64,000 nucleotides of DNA from Polaromonas sp. GTDB lineage: Bacteria; Pseudomonadota; Gammaproteobacteria; Burkholderiales; Burkholderiaceae_C. A program made the translations under genes and the position numbers. The notes below the pieces were generated by a model that saw only the letters and a list, made by a program, of their open reading frames with translations, did no database searches and was not told the DNA's origin. This document shows positions 43,939 through 52,893 of this stretch, one piece after another; positions within the stretch are counted from its first letter, which is position 1; each line of letters starts with the position of its first letter. Location of the stretch: contig JAAFIP010000004.1 of NCBI GenBank assembly GCA_013297865.1, forward strand, positions 248,001 to 312,000, written 5' to 3'.

Positions 43939-45270
43939 ATGAGTTGGCGAAAAAAGGTAGTTTGGAGCGAGGGCATGTTGCTGCAGCCCCAGCATTTGCA
44001 GCAAAGCGAGCGTCATGGTGACCATCTGCGTCACGTGCTGCTGAGAACAACCACGCCCTACGGCTGGGGCTTCTCGGAGGTCGAAATTGACCAGGCGGCT
44101 CTGACTTTAGGCAAATTGGCTTTGGTCCGTGCCGTGGGCGTATTCCCCGACGGTACGGTGTTTGACATGCCTGCGGTAGACCCCTTGCCTGATGCGGTGA
44201 CCATACCTGCTGACATGCGCGACGAGGCGGTCGTGCTGGCCTTGCCGCTGCGCCGGGCCGGCGGGCGCGAGGCCGATGTGGAGACCTACGAAGACCTGGT
44301 CCGTCACAAAGTAGTGGAAGTGGATGTGCCAGATTCCAACACCGCGGGCGAGCGCACTGCCTTGCTGCAACTGGGCCATTTGAATACCCGCCTGATGCGC
44401 GCCAGCGAGTCCAGCGATGCGTGGGCTACCCTCAATGTGGGCCGGGTGGTGGAGCGCCGCGCGGACAACCAGGTACAGCTGGAGCGTAGCTACATACCCC
44501 CGCTGCTGGATGTGGCAGCTCATGCCTTGCTCAAGTCGTATGTAGACGAATTGCTGGGCCTGCTGCGCCAGCGTGGTGATGCACTGGCTGGGCGCATGAC
44601 GCAGACGGGCAGTGGAGGGGTGTCCGAGATTGCCGATTTCCTGATGCTGCAAACGGTCAATCGCAACGAGCCCGTGCTGGCCCATATGACGCGGACCTCG
44701 CTGCTCCACCCAGAGCATTTCTATGAGGTGGCCCTGGCCCTGTCTGGCGATCTGGCTATTTTCCGCGAGGCACGTCGGGGCACCCGTTTCGGTCCTTACA
44801 TCCATGATGACCTGTCAGTCAGTTTCACGCCGCTCATGGACGATCTGCGGCGCAGTCTGTCCATGGTGCTGGAGCAATCGGCCATCCGCATTGAGCTGCA
44901 TGACCGCAAACACGGTGTGAGAGTGGCGGTGATCAGCGATGTGGAGCTGCAGCGCAATGCCACGTTCGTGCTGGCCGTCACCTCTGCCATGCCTGGTGAT
45001 GCCCTGCGCTCGCGCTTTCCTACCCAGGTCAAGATTGGCCCGGTGGAGCGTATCCGCGATCTGGTCAACCTGCAGTTGCCTGGTGTCACCCTGCAGCCCC
45101 TGCCGGTTGCGCCGCGGCAGATTCCTTTCCATTCTGGGGCTAACTATTTTGAACTTGAAACGCGCAATAGTGATCTATGGCGTCAGCTGGAGAAATCTGG
45201 TGGTGTCGCCATGCACATTGCTGGGGAGTTTCCGGGCCTGGAACTGGCATTTTGGGCTATCCGTTCCTGA
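43939..45270 (+). CDS. tssK: Type VI secretion baseplate protein TssK
   Basis: This 443-residue protein links the type VI baseplate to the membrane complex. It begins MSWRKKVVWSEGMLLQPQHL, the diagnostic N-terminus of TssK. The frame is open upstream to 43891, but the ATG at 43939 fits the family. The C-terminal LPVAPRQIPFHSGANYFEL segment is also conserved. It leads the block tssK-tssL-tssM-tagF-kinase-mltA, with tssL 26 bases on. No tssJ lipoprotein gene lies upstream. Confidence 0.96.
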   Translation: MSWRKKVVWSEGMLLQPQHLQQSERHGDHLRHVLLRTTTPYGWGFSEVEIDQAALTLGKLALVRAVGVFPDGTVFDMPAVDPLPDAVTIPADMRDEAVVLALPLRRAGGREADVETYEDLVRHKVVEVDVPDSNTAGERTALLQLGHLNTRLMRASESSDAWATLNVGRVVERRADNQVQLERSYIPPLLDVAAHALLKSYVDELLGLLRQRGDALAGRMTQTGSGGVSEIADFLMLQTVNRNEPVLAHMTRTSLLHPEHFYEVALALSGDLAIFREARRGTRFGPYIHDDLSVSFTPLMDDLRRSLSMVLEQSAIRIELHDRKHGVRVAVISDVELQRNATFVLAVTSAMPGDALRSRFPTQVKIGPVERIRDLVNLQLPGVTLQPLPVAPRQIPFHSGANYFELETRNSDLWRQLEKSGGVAMHIAGEFPGLELAFWAIRS

Positions 45271-45296
45271 TGCGTTAACCTTGAGGCACGTACACC

Positions 45297-46637
45297 ATGA
45301 GTACCCCCGATCCTTTCGCAGCGTTTGAGACGGAGCGCACAGTCATCAAGCCCAAGCCGCGGGTTGCCTCGGGCGGTGAAACCAATGTGCTGGCCACTTC
45401 GTCTTTTATGGCGGCGCGCAGCAACGAGCCGATGCCTCTGGACATGAGTGCCATCGGTGTGCTCAACCCGGTGGTATCTGCTGCCAGCACCTTGCTGGGA
45501 TTGATATCCAGCCTGCGCATGGTGCGCCAGGCCCCCAACATCCAAAATCTGCGTTCGTCGCTGGCCCAGGCAGTGCAGCGTTTTGAAGCCGATGCGATGA
45601 AGACCGGCACGCCCAATGGCCATGTCATTGCGGCACGCTACATCCTGTGCACCGCGCTGGACGAGGCAGTGGCCAATACGCCCTGGGGCGCACAGGCTGC
45701 CTGGAACAAGCAGAGTCTGCTGGTGCAGTTTCACAACGAAACATGGGGCGGGGAGAAGGTGTTTCAGTTGCTGGCCAAACTATCCCAGGATGCGGTGGGC
45801 AACCGCAATTTGCTGGAGCTGATGTATTGCGTTTTGGCGTTGGGCTTTGAGGGGCGTTACCGCGTCATCGACAATGGCCGCGCGCAGCTCGATTCAGTAC
45901 GCCAGCGGCTGTCAGAGCTGGTGCGCAAAGACCGTCCTGTGCCCGACACCGATCTGTCGCCGCACTGGCGTGGTCAGGCCGCAGGCAGCGCCCGCCTGTC
46001 AGACGGCATACCCCTGTGGGTGGCCACTGTGGGCGTCGCTTTGCTGCTGGCCTTGATCTATCTGGCATTTCGCATCAGCTTGAACTACCGCTCTGATGCG
46101 ACATTCACCGCTGTCAGCAGCCTGCGCGTGCCCAATGTGCAGATCGTGGCGACCGTACCAGTGCCTGCGAAAAATCCACGCTTGTCCGGATTTTTGCAGC
46201 CCGAGATCAAGGAGGGTCTGGTAGCCGTGCTGGAAGAGGCCGATCGCAGCATCATCCGCCTGCGGGGTGACAGCTTCTTTGGTTCTGGCAAGGCAGAACC
46301 CAACACCGAATCCCTGCCTGTACTCAAGCGCATCGGCGAAGCATTGGCTCAGGTCAAAGGCGAAGTGCAGGTTGTCGGACATTCGGACAATCAGCCCATA
46401 CGCTCCTTGCGCTTTCCTTCTAACTGGCATCTGTCCACTGCACGTGCTGAATCAGTGCGTGCGGCATTGGCCGCGCAGGTCAATGAATCACGCATGCGTG
46501 CCGTGGGCAAGGCCGATGCAGAGCCTGTGGCGGCCAACGACAGCGGCGAAAACCGTGCCCGTAATCGGCGGGTAGACATTGTGCTGATGCCTGAAAAAAT
46601 CTCTAGCATGCAAACTGGCACTGAGGTGAAAAAATGA
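45297..46637 (+). CDS. tssL: Type VI secretion protein TssL with peptidoglycan-binding OmpA domain
   Basis: This 446-residue inner-membrane component is an extended TssL. The N-terminal IcmH/DotU domain covers about residues 45-230, one membrane helix (LWVATVGVALLLALIYLAF) lies near 239-258, and the periplasmic C-terminal part is an OmpA-type domain (VVGHSDNQP to ENRARNRRVDIVL) that anchors the complex to peptidoglycan. Its stop overlaps the tssM start (ATGA), consistent with the two proteins forming one complex. Confidence 0.96.
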   Translation: MSTPDPFAAFETERTVIKPKPRVASGGETNVLATSSFMAARSNEPMPLDMSAIGVLNPVVSAASTLLGLISSLRMVRQAPNIQNLRSSLAQAVQRFEADAMKTGTPNGHVIAARYILCTALDEAVANTPWGAQAAWNKQSLLVQFHNETWGGEKVFQLLAKLSQDAVGNRNLLELMYCVLALGFEGRYRVIDNGRAQLDSVRQRLSELVRKDRPVPDTDLSPHWRGQAAGSARLSDGIPLWVATVGVALLLALIYLAFRISLNYRSDATFTAVSSLRVPNVQIVATVPVPAKNPRLSGFLQPEIKEGLVAVLEEADRSIIRLRGDSFFGSGKAEPNTESLPVLKRIGEALAQVKGEVQVVGHSDNQPIRSLRFPSNWHLSTARAESVRAALAAQVNESRMRAVGKADAEPVAANDSGENRARNRRVDIVLMPEKISSMQTGTEVKK

Positions 46638-49600
46638 TCAAGAAAGTACTGGCCTTTCTGTTCAATCCCATTTTGCTGACGCTGTTGGCTCTGCTGGTCA
46701 TCAGTGTGCTGATCTGGTGGGTGGGCCCATTGGTAGCGATTGGCTCCTGGACACCTCTGGTCTCAGAGCGCGCGCGCTGGATTGCGATCGGCGTGGTGGT
46801 GCTGTTGGTTGTGCTACGTATGGCTTTGGCACGCTGGCGCGCACGGCGTGCAAGTGCACACCTGACAGATGGCTTGATGAAGGCACCCGCCTCCAAAGGC
46901 GACAAAGCCGAGCCTGAAAGCGCTGAGCAGAAAATTCTCAATACCCGCTTTGAAGAGGCGGTGGCCTCGCTCAAGAAAATGCGCCTGCACGCTGCAGGCA
47001 AGAAGCCGGGCTGGCGTGACTGGATATCGCTGTCCAGCGGCAGCTATCTGTATGAACTGCCGTGGTATGTTTTTATTGGTGCTCCAGGCGCTGGCAAGAC
47101 GACTGCACTGGTCAATTCGGGCCTGTCGTTTCCGCTGGCGGATAAGTTTGGCCCTGGCGCTATCCGCGGCGTGGGTGGCACGCGCAACTGCGACTGGTGG
47201 TTCACTGACGAAGCGGTGCTGATCGACACGGCCGGGCGCTACACCACCCAGGACAGCCACCAATCCGAGGACAAGACGGCATGGGATGGCTTTTTGCAGC
47301 TGCTGAAAAAATCGCGCCCGCGCAGGCCGCTGAACGGCGTATTTTTGACCATCAGCGTAGCTGACCTGCTCAACCAGGGGGCCGACGCACGCAGCACGCT
47401 GGCAGCGTCCATCCGCGCCCGCCTGATGGAGCTGGATACTACGCTGTCCACACGGCTGCCCGTGTATGTGCTGGTGACCAAAAGCGATTTGCTGCACGGC
47501 TTCAATGAGTACTTTGGCAATCTGGGTAAAGAACAGCGTGCCCAGGTGTGGGGCTTTACATTGCCGGTACAGGACAATGTGGAGAGCGCACAACTGGTGC
47601 AGATTCTGGACAAGGAATTTGGCCTGCTCTCCAGCCGCCTCGACGCGGGATTGATAGAGCGAATGCAAAACGAAACCGACAGCCTACGCAGGGCTGCGGT
47701 CTTTGGTTTTCCGGTGCAGTTTGCAGCCATCGGCCCTCTGGTGTCTGATTTGCTGAACCAGGTGCTTTCTGGCTCCAAGTTCAGCCAGACACCCTGGGTA
47801 CGTGGCGTGTATTTCACCAGCGGCACGCAGGAAGGCAGCCCGATAGACCGCATGATGGGCAATCTGGCGCGAGGCTTCGGTCTGGAGCATGCAGTGGCTC
47901 CGCCCAGCAAAGCCAGTGCGCGCAGTTATTTCCTGACCTCGTTGTTGCAGAAGGTGGTTTTTCCTGAGCAGCGTTTGGCCAGTGCGGATGTACGCTGGGA
48001 GCGCCGCCGGCATATCATGCGCATGTCCACTTTTGGCGCTCTGGGCGTGCTGTCAGTGCTGCTGATCGCAGGCTGGACCTACAGCACGGTGCGCAATCTG
48101 GATTATCTGAGAACCGTGGAAGCGCAAGTTGAGCCTGCCCGCCAAGGGCTGGCTGCCATGCCAGCACGCATGCAGAGTCCTACGCAGGTCGCGCCGGTTT
48201 TGCAGGGGCTGCGCGATATATGGCGCACATCAATCATTGGTGATGGAGCGCCACCAACCTTGATGGGTTTGGGCCTGTATCAGGGAGACAAGATCAACGG
48301 CGCCGCCTGGCTGGCGCACCAGAAATCGCTCAACGATGTTTTCCTGCCCCAGCTGGCGCGCCGGCTCGAAGATCAGCTGCGTGGTGCGCAGAAAGACAAT
48401 CTTGAATTTGCTTATGAAGCGCTCAAGAGCTACATCATGCTCCATGAGCCTGAGAACTTTGATGCCGATTCCCTCAAGGCCTGGATCACTCTGGACTGGA
48501 ACCGCAGTCTGGATAGGGGCACACCCGAAGAGCAGCGCAGGGCGCTGGAGGATCAGCTGGATGCCTTACTGGCCCAAGGTGCACCGCGCTCACCGCTGCC
48601 CAAAGATGACAGCCTGGTGCGCAATGTGCGCGCCATGCTGGCCAGTTATCCGCTGGAGCAGCGTATCTTCAGCCGACTCAAGCGCATGCGGACAGGCTCT
48701 GATATTGCACCCTTTACCATAGCAAATGCCGCAGGCCCCAGTGCACCGCTGGTGCTGGAGCGTGCCAGCGGCAAGCCGCTCACCGATGGCATTCCTGGCA
48801 TGTTTACCTACGATGGCTACCACAAGCGCTTCCAGTCCAGCGTGGTGCAGCTGACGGGGTTAATGGCTTTGGAAGAGCCTTGGGTGCTGGGTCTTGAGCG
48901 CAGCGCAGCAGACCGCGCGCGCGATGCAGCATCTGTGGGCGCTTTGACAGACCGTGTGCGCCGTATCTATCTGGAAAACTACGTCAAGGAATGGGACGCA
49001 TTGATCAATGATGTGCGTTTGCTGCGCAGTGGCAGCATAGAGAAAAACATCCAGATTGCACGCACCCTGTCAAGCTCATCTTCGCCCCACGTTAATTTCC
49101 TGCGCGCGGTGGTGCGCGAGACGACCTTGATTGCCCCTGACAGTGCTGCAAAAAGCGCAGTCAATAAGGCTACGGAAACAGTACGCAGCACGCGTAAGAC
49201 TCTTGAAGAGTTGCTGGGTGCCGATGGCTCAGCCAAACCGGTAGATTCCGGCAAACGCATTGAAAGTATTGTGGATGACCATTTTGAGTATCTGCGCAAG
49301 CAGGTGACGGCCCCCGCACCCAACCAGCCTGCGCCTATTGATGAGACACTGAAACTTTTCAATGATGTGTATGTATTTTTGACGGCGGTGGATACCGCGG
49401 CTAAATCGCGATCACCTATGCCACCCGGCGATATTGCCGGCAAGCTCAAGGCAGATGCAGGCAGGCTGCCCGAGCCCATGCGTACCATGGTGGAAACACT
49501 CAGCCAGGCGGGTGCTGTGCAGGCCCAAGCGGCTGAGCGTGGCAATCTGAGTCAGGACCTCAAACCCGTGGCGGACTTTTGCGCACGCGCGATTGCAGGG

Positions 49601-50236
49601 CGCTATCCGCTGGTGTCCAGCAGCTCAAGGGATGCCTTGCCAGAGGATTTTGGCCAGTTCTTTGGCCCAGGCGGCATGATGGACGAATTTTTCCAGAAGC
49701 GTCTGGCCAGTCTGGTAGACACCAGCACCAAGCCCTGGAGATACCGGCCCGTAGCTGGGCAGGGCAGTGTGTCTGCCTCTGCACTGGCGCAGTTTGAGCG
49801 CGCTGCACGCATCCGCGAGATATTTTTCCGTGGGGGCAAGACGCCTTCCATTCGGCTGGATTTCAAAGTCCTGGAGATGGATGCCAACATCACCCAGTTT
49901 GTGCTGGATGTAGACGGCCAGCTGGTGAAGTATGCGCATGGCCCCGTGCTGCCCATGGCTGTGCAGTGGCCTGGAACCAAGGGCAGCAACCAGGTGCGCA
50001 TTCAACTCACGCCGCCCTCCACCAGCGGTGCTTCAGGCCAGGTAGCAGATGGCCCCTGGGCTCTGTTTCGCGTGATGGAGAAGGCCCAGCTGGAAAACTC
50101 AGGTGTGCCAGAAAAGTTTTTTGTGACCTTCAACGTGGAAAATCGCCGCACACGATTTGAAGTGACAACCAACAGTGTGCAGAGTCCTCTGCGGGTACGT
50201 GAGCTCCAGGAGTTCTCTTGCCCTGAGGGCCTGTGA
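46634..50236 (+). CDS. tssM: Type VI secretion membrane protein TssM (IcmF family)
   Basis: This 1200-residue protein spans the inner membrane and reaches toward the outer membrane. Two membrane helices lie near the N-terminus (ILLTLLALLVISVLIWW and IAIGVVVLLVVLRMAL) and a third near residue 475. A cytoplasmic domain between carries a Walker A motif GAPGAGKTT at about 149-157. The large C-terminal domain is periplasmic. Length is in the normal range. The stop overlaps the tagF start. Confidence 0.97.
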   Translation: MIKKVLAFLFNPILLTLLALLVISVLIWWVGPLVAIGSWTPLVSERARWIAIGVVVLLVVLRMALARWRARRASAHLTDGLMKAPASKGDKAEPESAEQKILNTRFEEAVASLKKMRLHAAGKKPGWRDWISLSSGSYLYELPWYVFIGAPGAGKTTALVNSGLSFPLADKFGPGAIRGVGGTRNCDWWFTDEAVLIDTAGRYTTQDSHQSEDKTAWDGFLQLLKKSRPRRPLNGVFLTISVADLLNQGADARSTLAASIRARLMELDTTLSTRLPVYVLVTKSDLLHGFNEYFGNLGKEQRAQVWGFTLPVQDNVESAQLVQILDKEFGLLSSRLDAGLIERMQNETDSLRRAAVFGFPVQFAAIGPLVSDLLNQVLSGSKFSQTPWVRGVYFTSGTQEGSPIDRMMGNLARGFGLEHAVAPPSKASARSYFLTSLLQKVVFPEQRLASADVRWERRRHIMRMSTFGALGVLSVLLIAGWTYSTVRNLDYLRTVEAQVEPARQGLAAMPARMQSPTQVAPVLQGLRDIWRTSIIGDGAPPTLMGLGLYQGDKINGAAWLAHQKSLNDVFLPQLARRLEDQLRGAQKDNLEFAYEALKSYIMLHEPENFDADSLKAWITLDWNRSLDRGTPEEQRRALEDQLDALLAQGAPRSPLPKDDSLVRNVRAMLASYPLEQRIFSRLKRMRTGSDIAPFTIANAAGPSAPLVLERASGKPLTDGIPGMFTYDGYHKRFQSSVVQLTGLMALEEPWVLGLERSAADRARDAASVGALTDRVRRIYLENYVKEWDALINDVRLLRSGSIEKNIQIARTLSSSSSPHVNFLRAVVRETTLIAPDSAAKSAVNKATETVRSTRKTLEELLGADGSAKPVDSGKRIESIVDDHFEYLRKQVTAPAPNQPAPIDETLKLFNDVYVFLTAVDTAAKSRSPMPPGDIAGKLKADAGRLPEPMRTMVETLSQAGAVQAQAAERGNLSQDLKPVADFCARAIAGRYPLVSSSSRDALPEDFGQFFGPGGMMDEFFQKRLASLVDTSTKPWRYRPVAGQGSVSASALAQFERAARIREIFFRGGKTPSIRLDFKVLEMDANITQFVLDVDGQLVKYAHGPVLPMAVQWPGTKGSNQVRIQLTPPSTSGASGQVADGPWALFRVMEKAQLENSGVPEKFFVTFNVENRRTRFEVTTNSVQSPLRVRELQEFSCPEGL

Positions 50237-50874
50237 TGCACCATTTCACCGTACCGCAGCCGGGTCTGGATGTGCCTGCCTGGTTTGGCAAACTGCCAGG
50301 CATGGGCGACTTTGCGCAAAGGCGACTGGCACCGCATTTTCTGGAGCGCTGGGATCTGTGGCTGCAGCAGGGCCTGCAGCAGTTGCGCCTGCAGCGTGAA
50401 GACTGGCTTTCACACTACCTGGAAGCACCGCTGTGGTATTTTGCGTTGGGCCAGGACCTGCTGAGTGAGCGCCCATGGATCGGTGTCATCATGCCCTCGG
50501 TGGATGCCGTGGGGCGCTACTTCCCGTTGACCCTGGCCATTGAGCTGGAGCATACCTCTGAAGGCGTGATGCAGGAACACATGCAATGCATGGCGCAGTG
50601 GTGGGGGCGTAGCGCGCAAGCTGCGCTGGCCGCACTGGATGCGGACTTTGATGGTGCCAGGTTCGATGCCTCCCTGCATACCCTGTTCAGTCAGGCGCCT
50701 CTTGAGGCGCACCGCGCGCCAGTGATGGAGTCTTTTCCAGCGCAATGGTGTTCCAGCTGGTTTGCCAATGTGGGTGAGCCTAATCAGGCTGCTTATGCCT
50801 TGCATGGCTTGCCTACGGGTGATGCATTTGGCGTATTGTTCGGATTTGCCGACGAGCCTTCGGTCCAGCGATAA
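50233..50874 (+). CDS. tagF: Type VI-associated protein TagF
   Basis: This 213-residue protein is of the TagF/ImpM family, a post-translational repressor of type VI secretion in Pseudomonas. The N-terminal PAWFGKLPGMGDFAQRRL and LGQDLLSERPWIGVIMPSVDAVGRYFPL segments are diagnostic. Starts at GTG 50233 and ATG 50236 overlap the tssM stop. Pairing with the kinase next door fits the threonine phosphorylation pathway, but the usual partner phosphatase PppA is not in the window. Confidence 0.95.
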   Translation: MMHHFTVPQPGLDVPAWFGKLPGMGDFAQRRLAPHFLERWDLWLQQGLQQLRLQREDWLSHYLEAPLWYFALGQDLLSERPWIGVIMPSVDAVGRYFPLTLAIELEHTSEGVMQEHMQCMAQWWGRSAQAALAALDADFDGARFDASLHTLFSQAPLEAHRAPVMESFPAQWCSSWFANVGEPNQAAYALHGLPTGDAFGVLFGFADEPSVQR

Positions 50875-50885
50875 TCTGACACACC

Positions 50886-52832
50886 ATGGGACAGTTACCG
50901 ATTGATTCTGAAGCAGACCCACTTCGCCAAGCTGCGCAGCAGGGCGGTCATGAGTCCGTCGATGACGCCACCCGAATTGTTTCTGCGCCCCCGCCCAGAC
51001 ACTCCGCTGCAGACAGCAATGCCACAGTGATGGGTTCTGCACAAGCTGCAGCACCCAACCAGTTCCCCGCAACCAGGCCAGTACCTACGAGCGTAGAGTC
51101 TGCCAACCCTCCTTCGATGGACAGCAGCTTGCTGCCCATCGGAACCCGCGTGGCAGAATTTGAAATATCGCGACTGATAGGGCAAGGCGGCTTTGGTGTG
51201 GTGTATGAGGCCTGGGATCATGCGCTGGAGCGTGTGGTGGCGGTCAAGGAGTACATGCCTACCTCGCTGGCCAACAGGCAGCCGGACGGCAGTGTCGTGC
51301 CACTGTCAGAGCGACACAAGGAAACCTTTGACATGGGTATGCGCAGCTTCATCAACGAAGCGCGTCTGCTGGCACAGTTTGACCACCCAGCCTTGCTCAA
51401 GGTATACAGGTTCTGGCAGGAGCGTGGCACTACTTATATGGTGATGCCGTGCTACCGAGGCCTAACGCTCAAACAGGCCTTGATGGAGCACAAAGAGAAC
51501 GTCACGCAGGACTGGCTGCTCAACATCATTGATGGCGTCACACAGGCGCTGGCCGTTATGCACCGTGCAAACTGCTACCACCGTGATATTGCGCCGGACA
51601 ACATCATGTTGCTGGAGTCTACGGGCTTGCCGGTGGTGTTGGACTTTGGCGCTGCCCGGCGCGTGATTACGGACATGACGCAGGCTATCACTGTCATTTT
51701 GAAGCCCGGCTATGCGCCTATCGAGCAGTATTCAGAAACACCCGACATGGCGCAAGGCGCCTGGACGGATGTGTATGCCTTGAGCGCAGTGATGTATATC
51801 GCGATCACAGGCCGTGCCCCACCGCCTTCGGTAGCCCGCATGATCAATGACCGCTGCCAGCCACTGGCTGGCAATGCGACCTTGCTGGAGCGCTTCAGTC
51901 CCCATGTGCTGGCAGCAGTGGATGCAGGGCTTGCCGTGCGGCCCGAGTCTCGACTGCAGTCCATGGGCGAACTGCGTGCTGCACTGGGCCTGCCTGCGAT
52001 GGAGGACGGTACTACCACCAGCCAGACGACCAAGGCTATGTCTCCCAAGACCATTGCCCCCGGCAGTGCGGACACCCGCGTTCCTTTGACCGTGGGGCAA
52101 CAGCAGGTGCAGGCGCCAGTGCAGGTACAGAAAAAGTCAGCCCTACCCTGGGCAGTGGCCAGTGTGGCTGCGGCGGTGTTGGTGGGAGGGGGTATATGGT
52201 GGTTTCAAGGGGGATCATCTGCAGCCAAGTCTGCCGCAACGGCTCAGGCAACAGGCGCTTCAGGTGCTCCGGCTCCTGCCCCAGCGCCAGCACCGCCAGC
52301 CCCAGCGCCTGTGGCGCAGCCTTTCAGTCCAAGCCAGGCCTTGCTGGATATCGTCAAAGGTGCCCAGCCAGGCTTCGAGGTCAGCGCCAAGCCTGCCAAA
52401 GACGAGGTTCGCATTGGCAAGGACAAACTGGAGTTTCAGTTGCAAAGCAGCAAAGCAGGCTTTGTGTATGTGTACCTGCTGTCGTCTGGCGGAGAGATAT
52501 TTTTGCTGTTCCCCAACGCGCTGGATAAACGAAACCGCGTTGAAGCGGGTGCTACGCTGTCTTTGCCCAGAACTTCCTGGGCCATGAATGCGGGTGGACC
52601 AGCGGGGGTGGATGAGTTTGTAGTGCTGGTCAGCGAGCGTGAGCGTGACTTCAAAACCGCAGGCATCCAGAACGATGGTGTGTTTGGACAGTTTTCCCCC
52701 AAGATACTGGCTGCCCTGGAAACCTCACGCGGAAACGGGCCCGCCCCGCTACTGGGTATGCCAATTTGCGATAACCCGGCAGCCTGTCCTGATAACTACG
52801 GCGCAATAAGTTTCAAAATCACAGAAAAGTAA
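50886..52832 (+). CDS. Serine/threonine kinase with DUF4384-like periplasmic domain (PpkA-like)
   Basis: This 648-residue membrane kinase is predicted to control the type VI system. The kinase domain runs from IGQGGFGVVYEAWD near residue 97, with the ATP-binding Lys in VVAVKEYMP, the catalytic HRDIAPDN near 231 and DFGAAR near 253. A single membrane helix (VASVAAAVLVGGGIWWF) lies near 422-438. An Ala/Pro linker follows, then a domain like DUF4384 (KAGFVYVYLLSSGGEIFLLFPN). I name it only by similarity to PpkA because its sensor half differs. No Fha protein gene is in the window. Confidence 0.88.
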   Translation: MGQLPIDSEADPLRQAAQQGGHESVDDATRIVSAPPPRHSAADSNATVMGSAQAAAPNQFPATRPVPTSVESANPPSMDSSLLPIGTRVAEFEISRLIGQGGFGVVYEAWDHALERVVAVKEYMPTSLANRQPDGSVVPLSERHKETFDMGMRSFINEARLLAQFDHPALLKVYRFWQERGTTYMVMPCYRGLTLKQALMEHKENVTQDWLLNIIDGVTQALAVMHRANCYHRDIAPDNIMLLESTGLPVVLDFGAARRVITDMTQAITVILKPGYAPIEQYSETPDMAQGAWTDVYALSAVMYIAITGRAPPPSVARMINDRCQPLAGNATLLERFSPHVLAAVDAGLAVRPESRLQSMGELRAALGLPAMEDGTTTSQTTKAMSPKTIAPGSADTRVPLTVGQQQVQAPVQVQKKSALPWAVASVAAAVLVGGGIWWFQGGSSAAKSAATAQATGASGAPAPAPAPAPPAPAPVAQPFSPSQALLDIVKGAQPGFEVSAKPAKDEVRIGKDKLEFQLQSSKAGFVYVYLLSSGGEIFLLFPNALDKRNRVEAGATLSLPRTSWAMNAGGPAGVDEFVVLVSERERDFKTAGIQNDGVFGQFSPKILAALETSRGNGPAPLLGMPICDNPAACPDNYGAISFKITEK

Positions 52833-52893
52833 TCGTCTACTAAAGAGGACAGCCGCGATGTGCGGCGTGTGATCGACTCTCTAGGAGTGAGCT

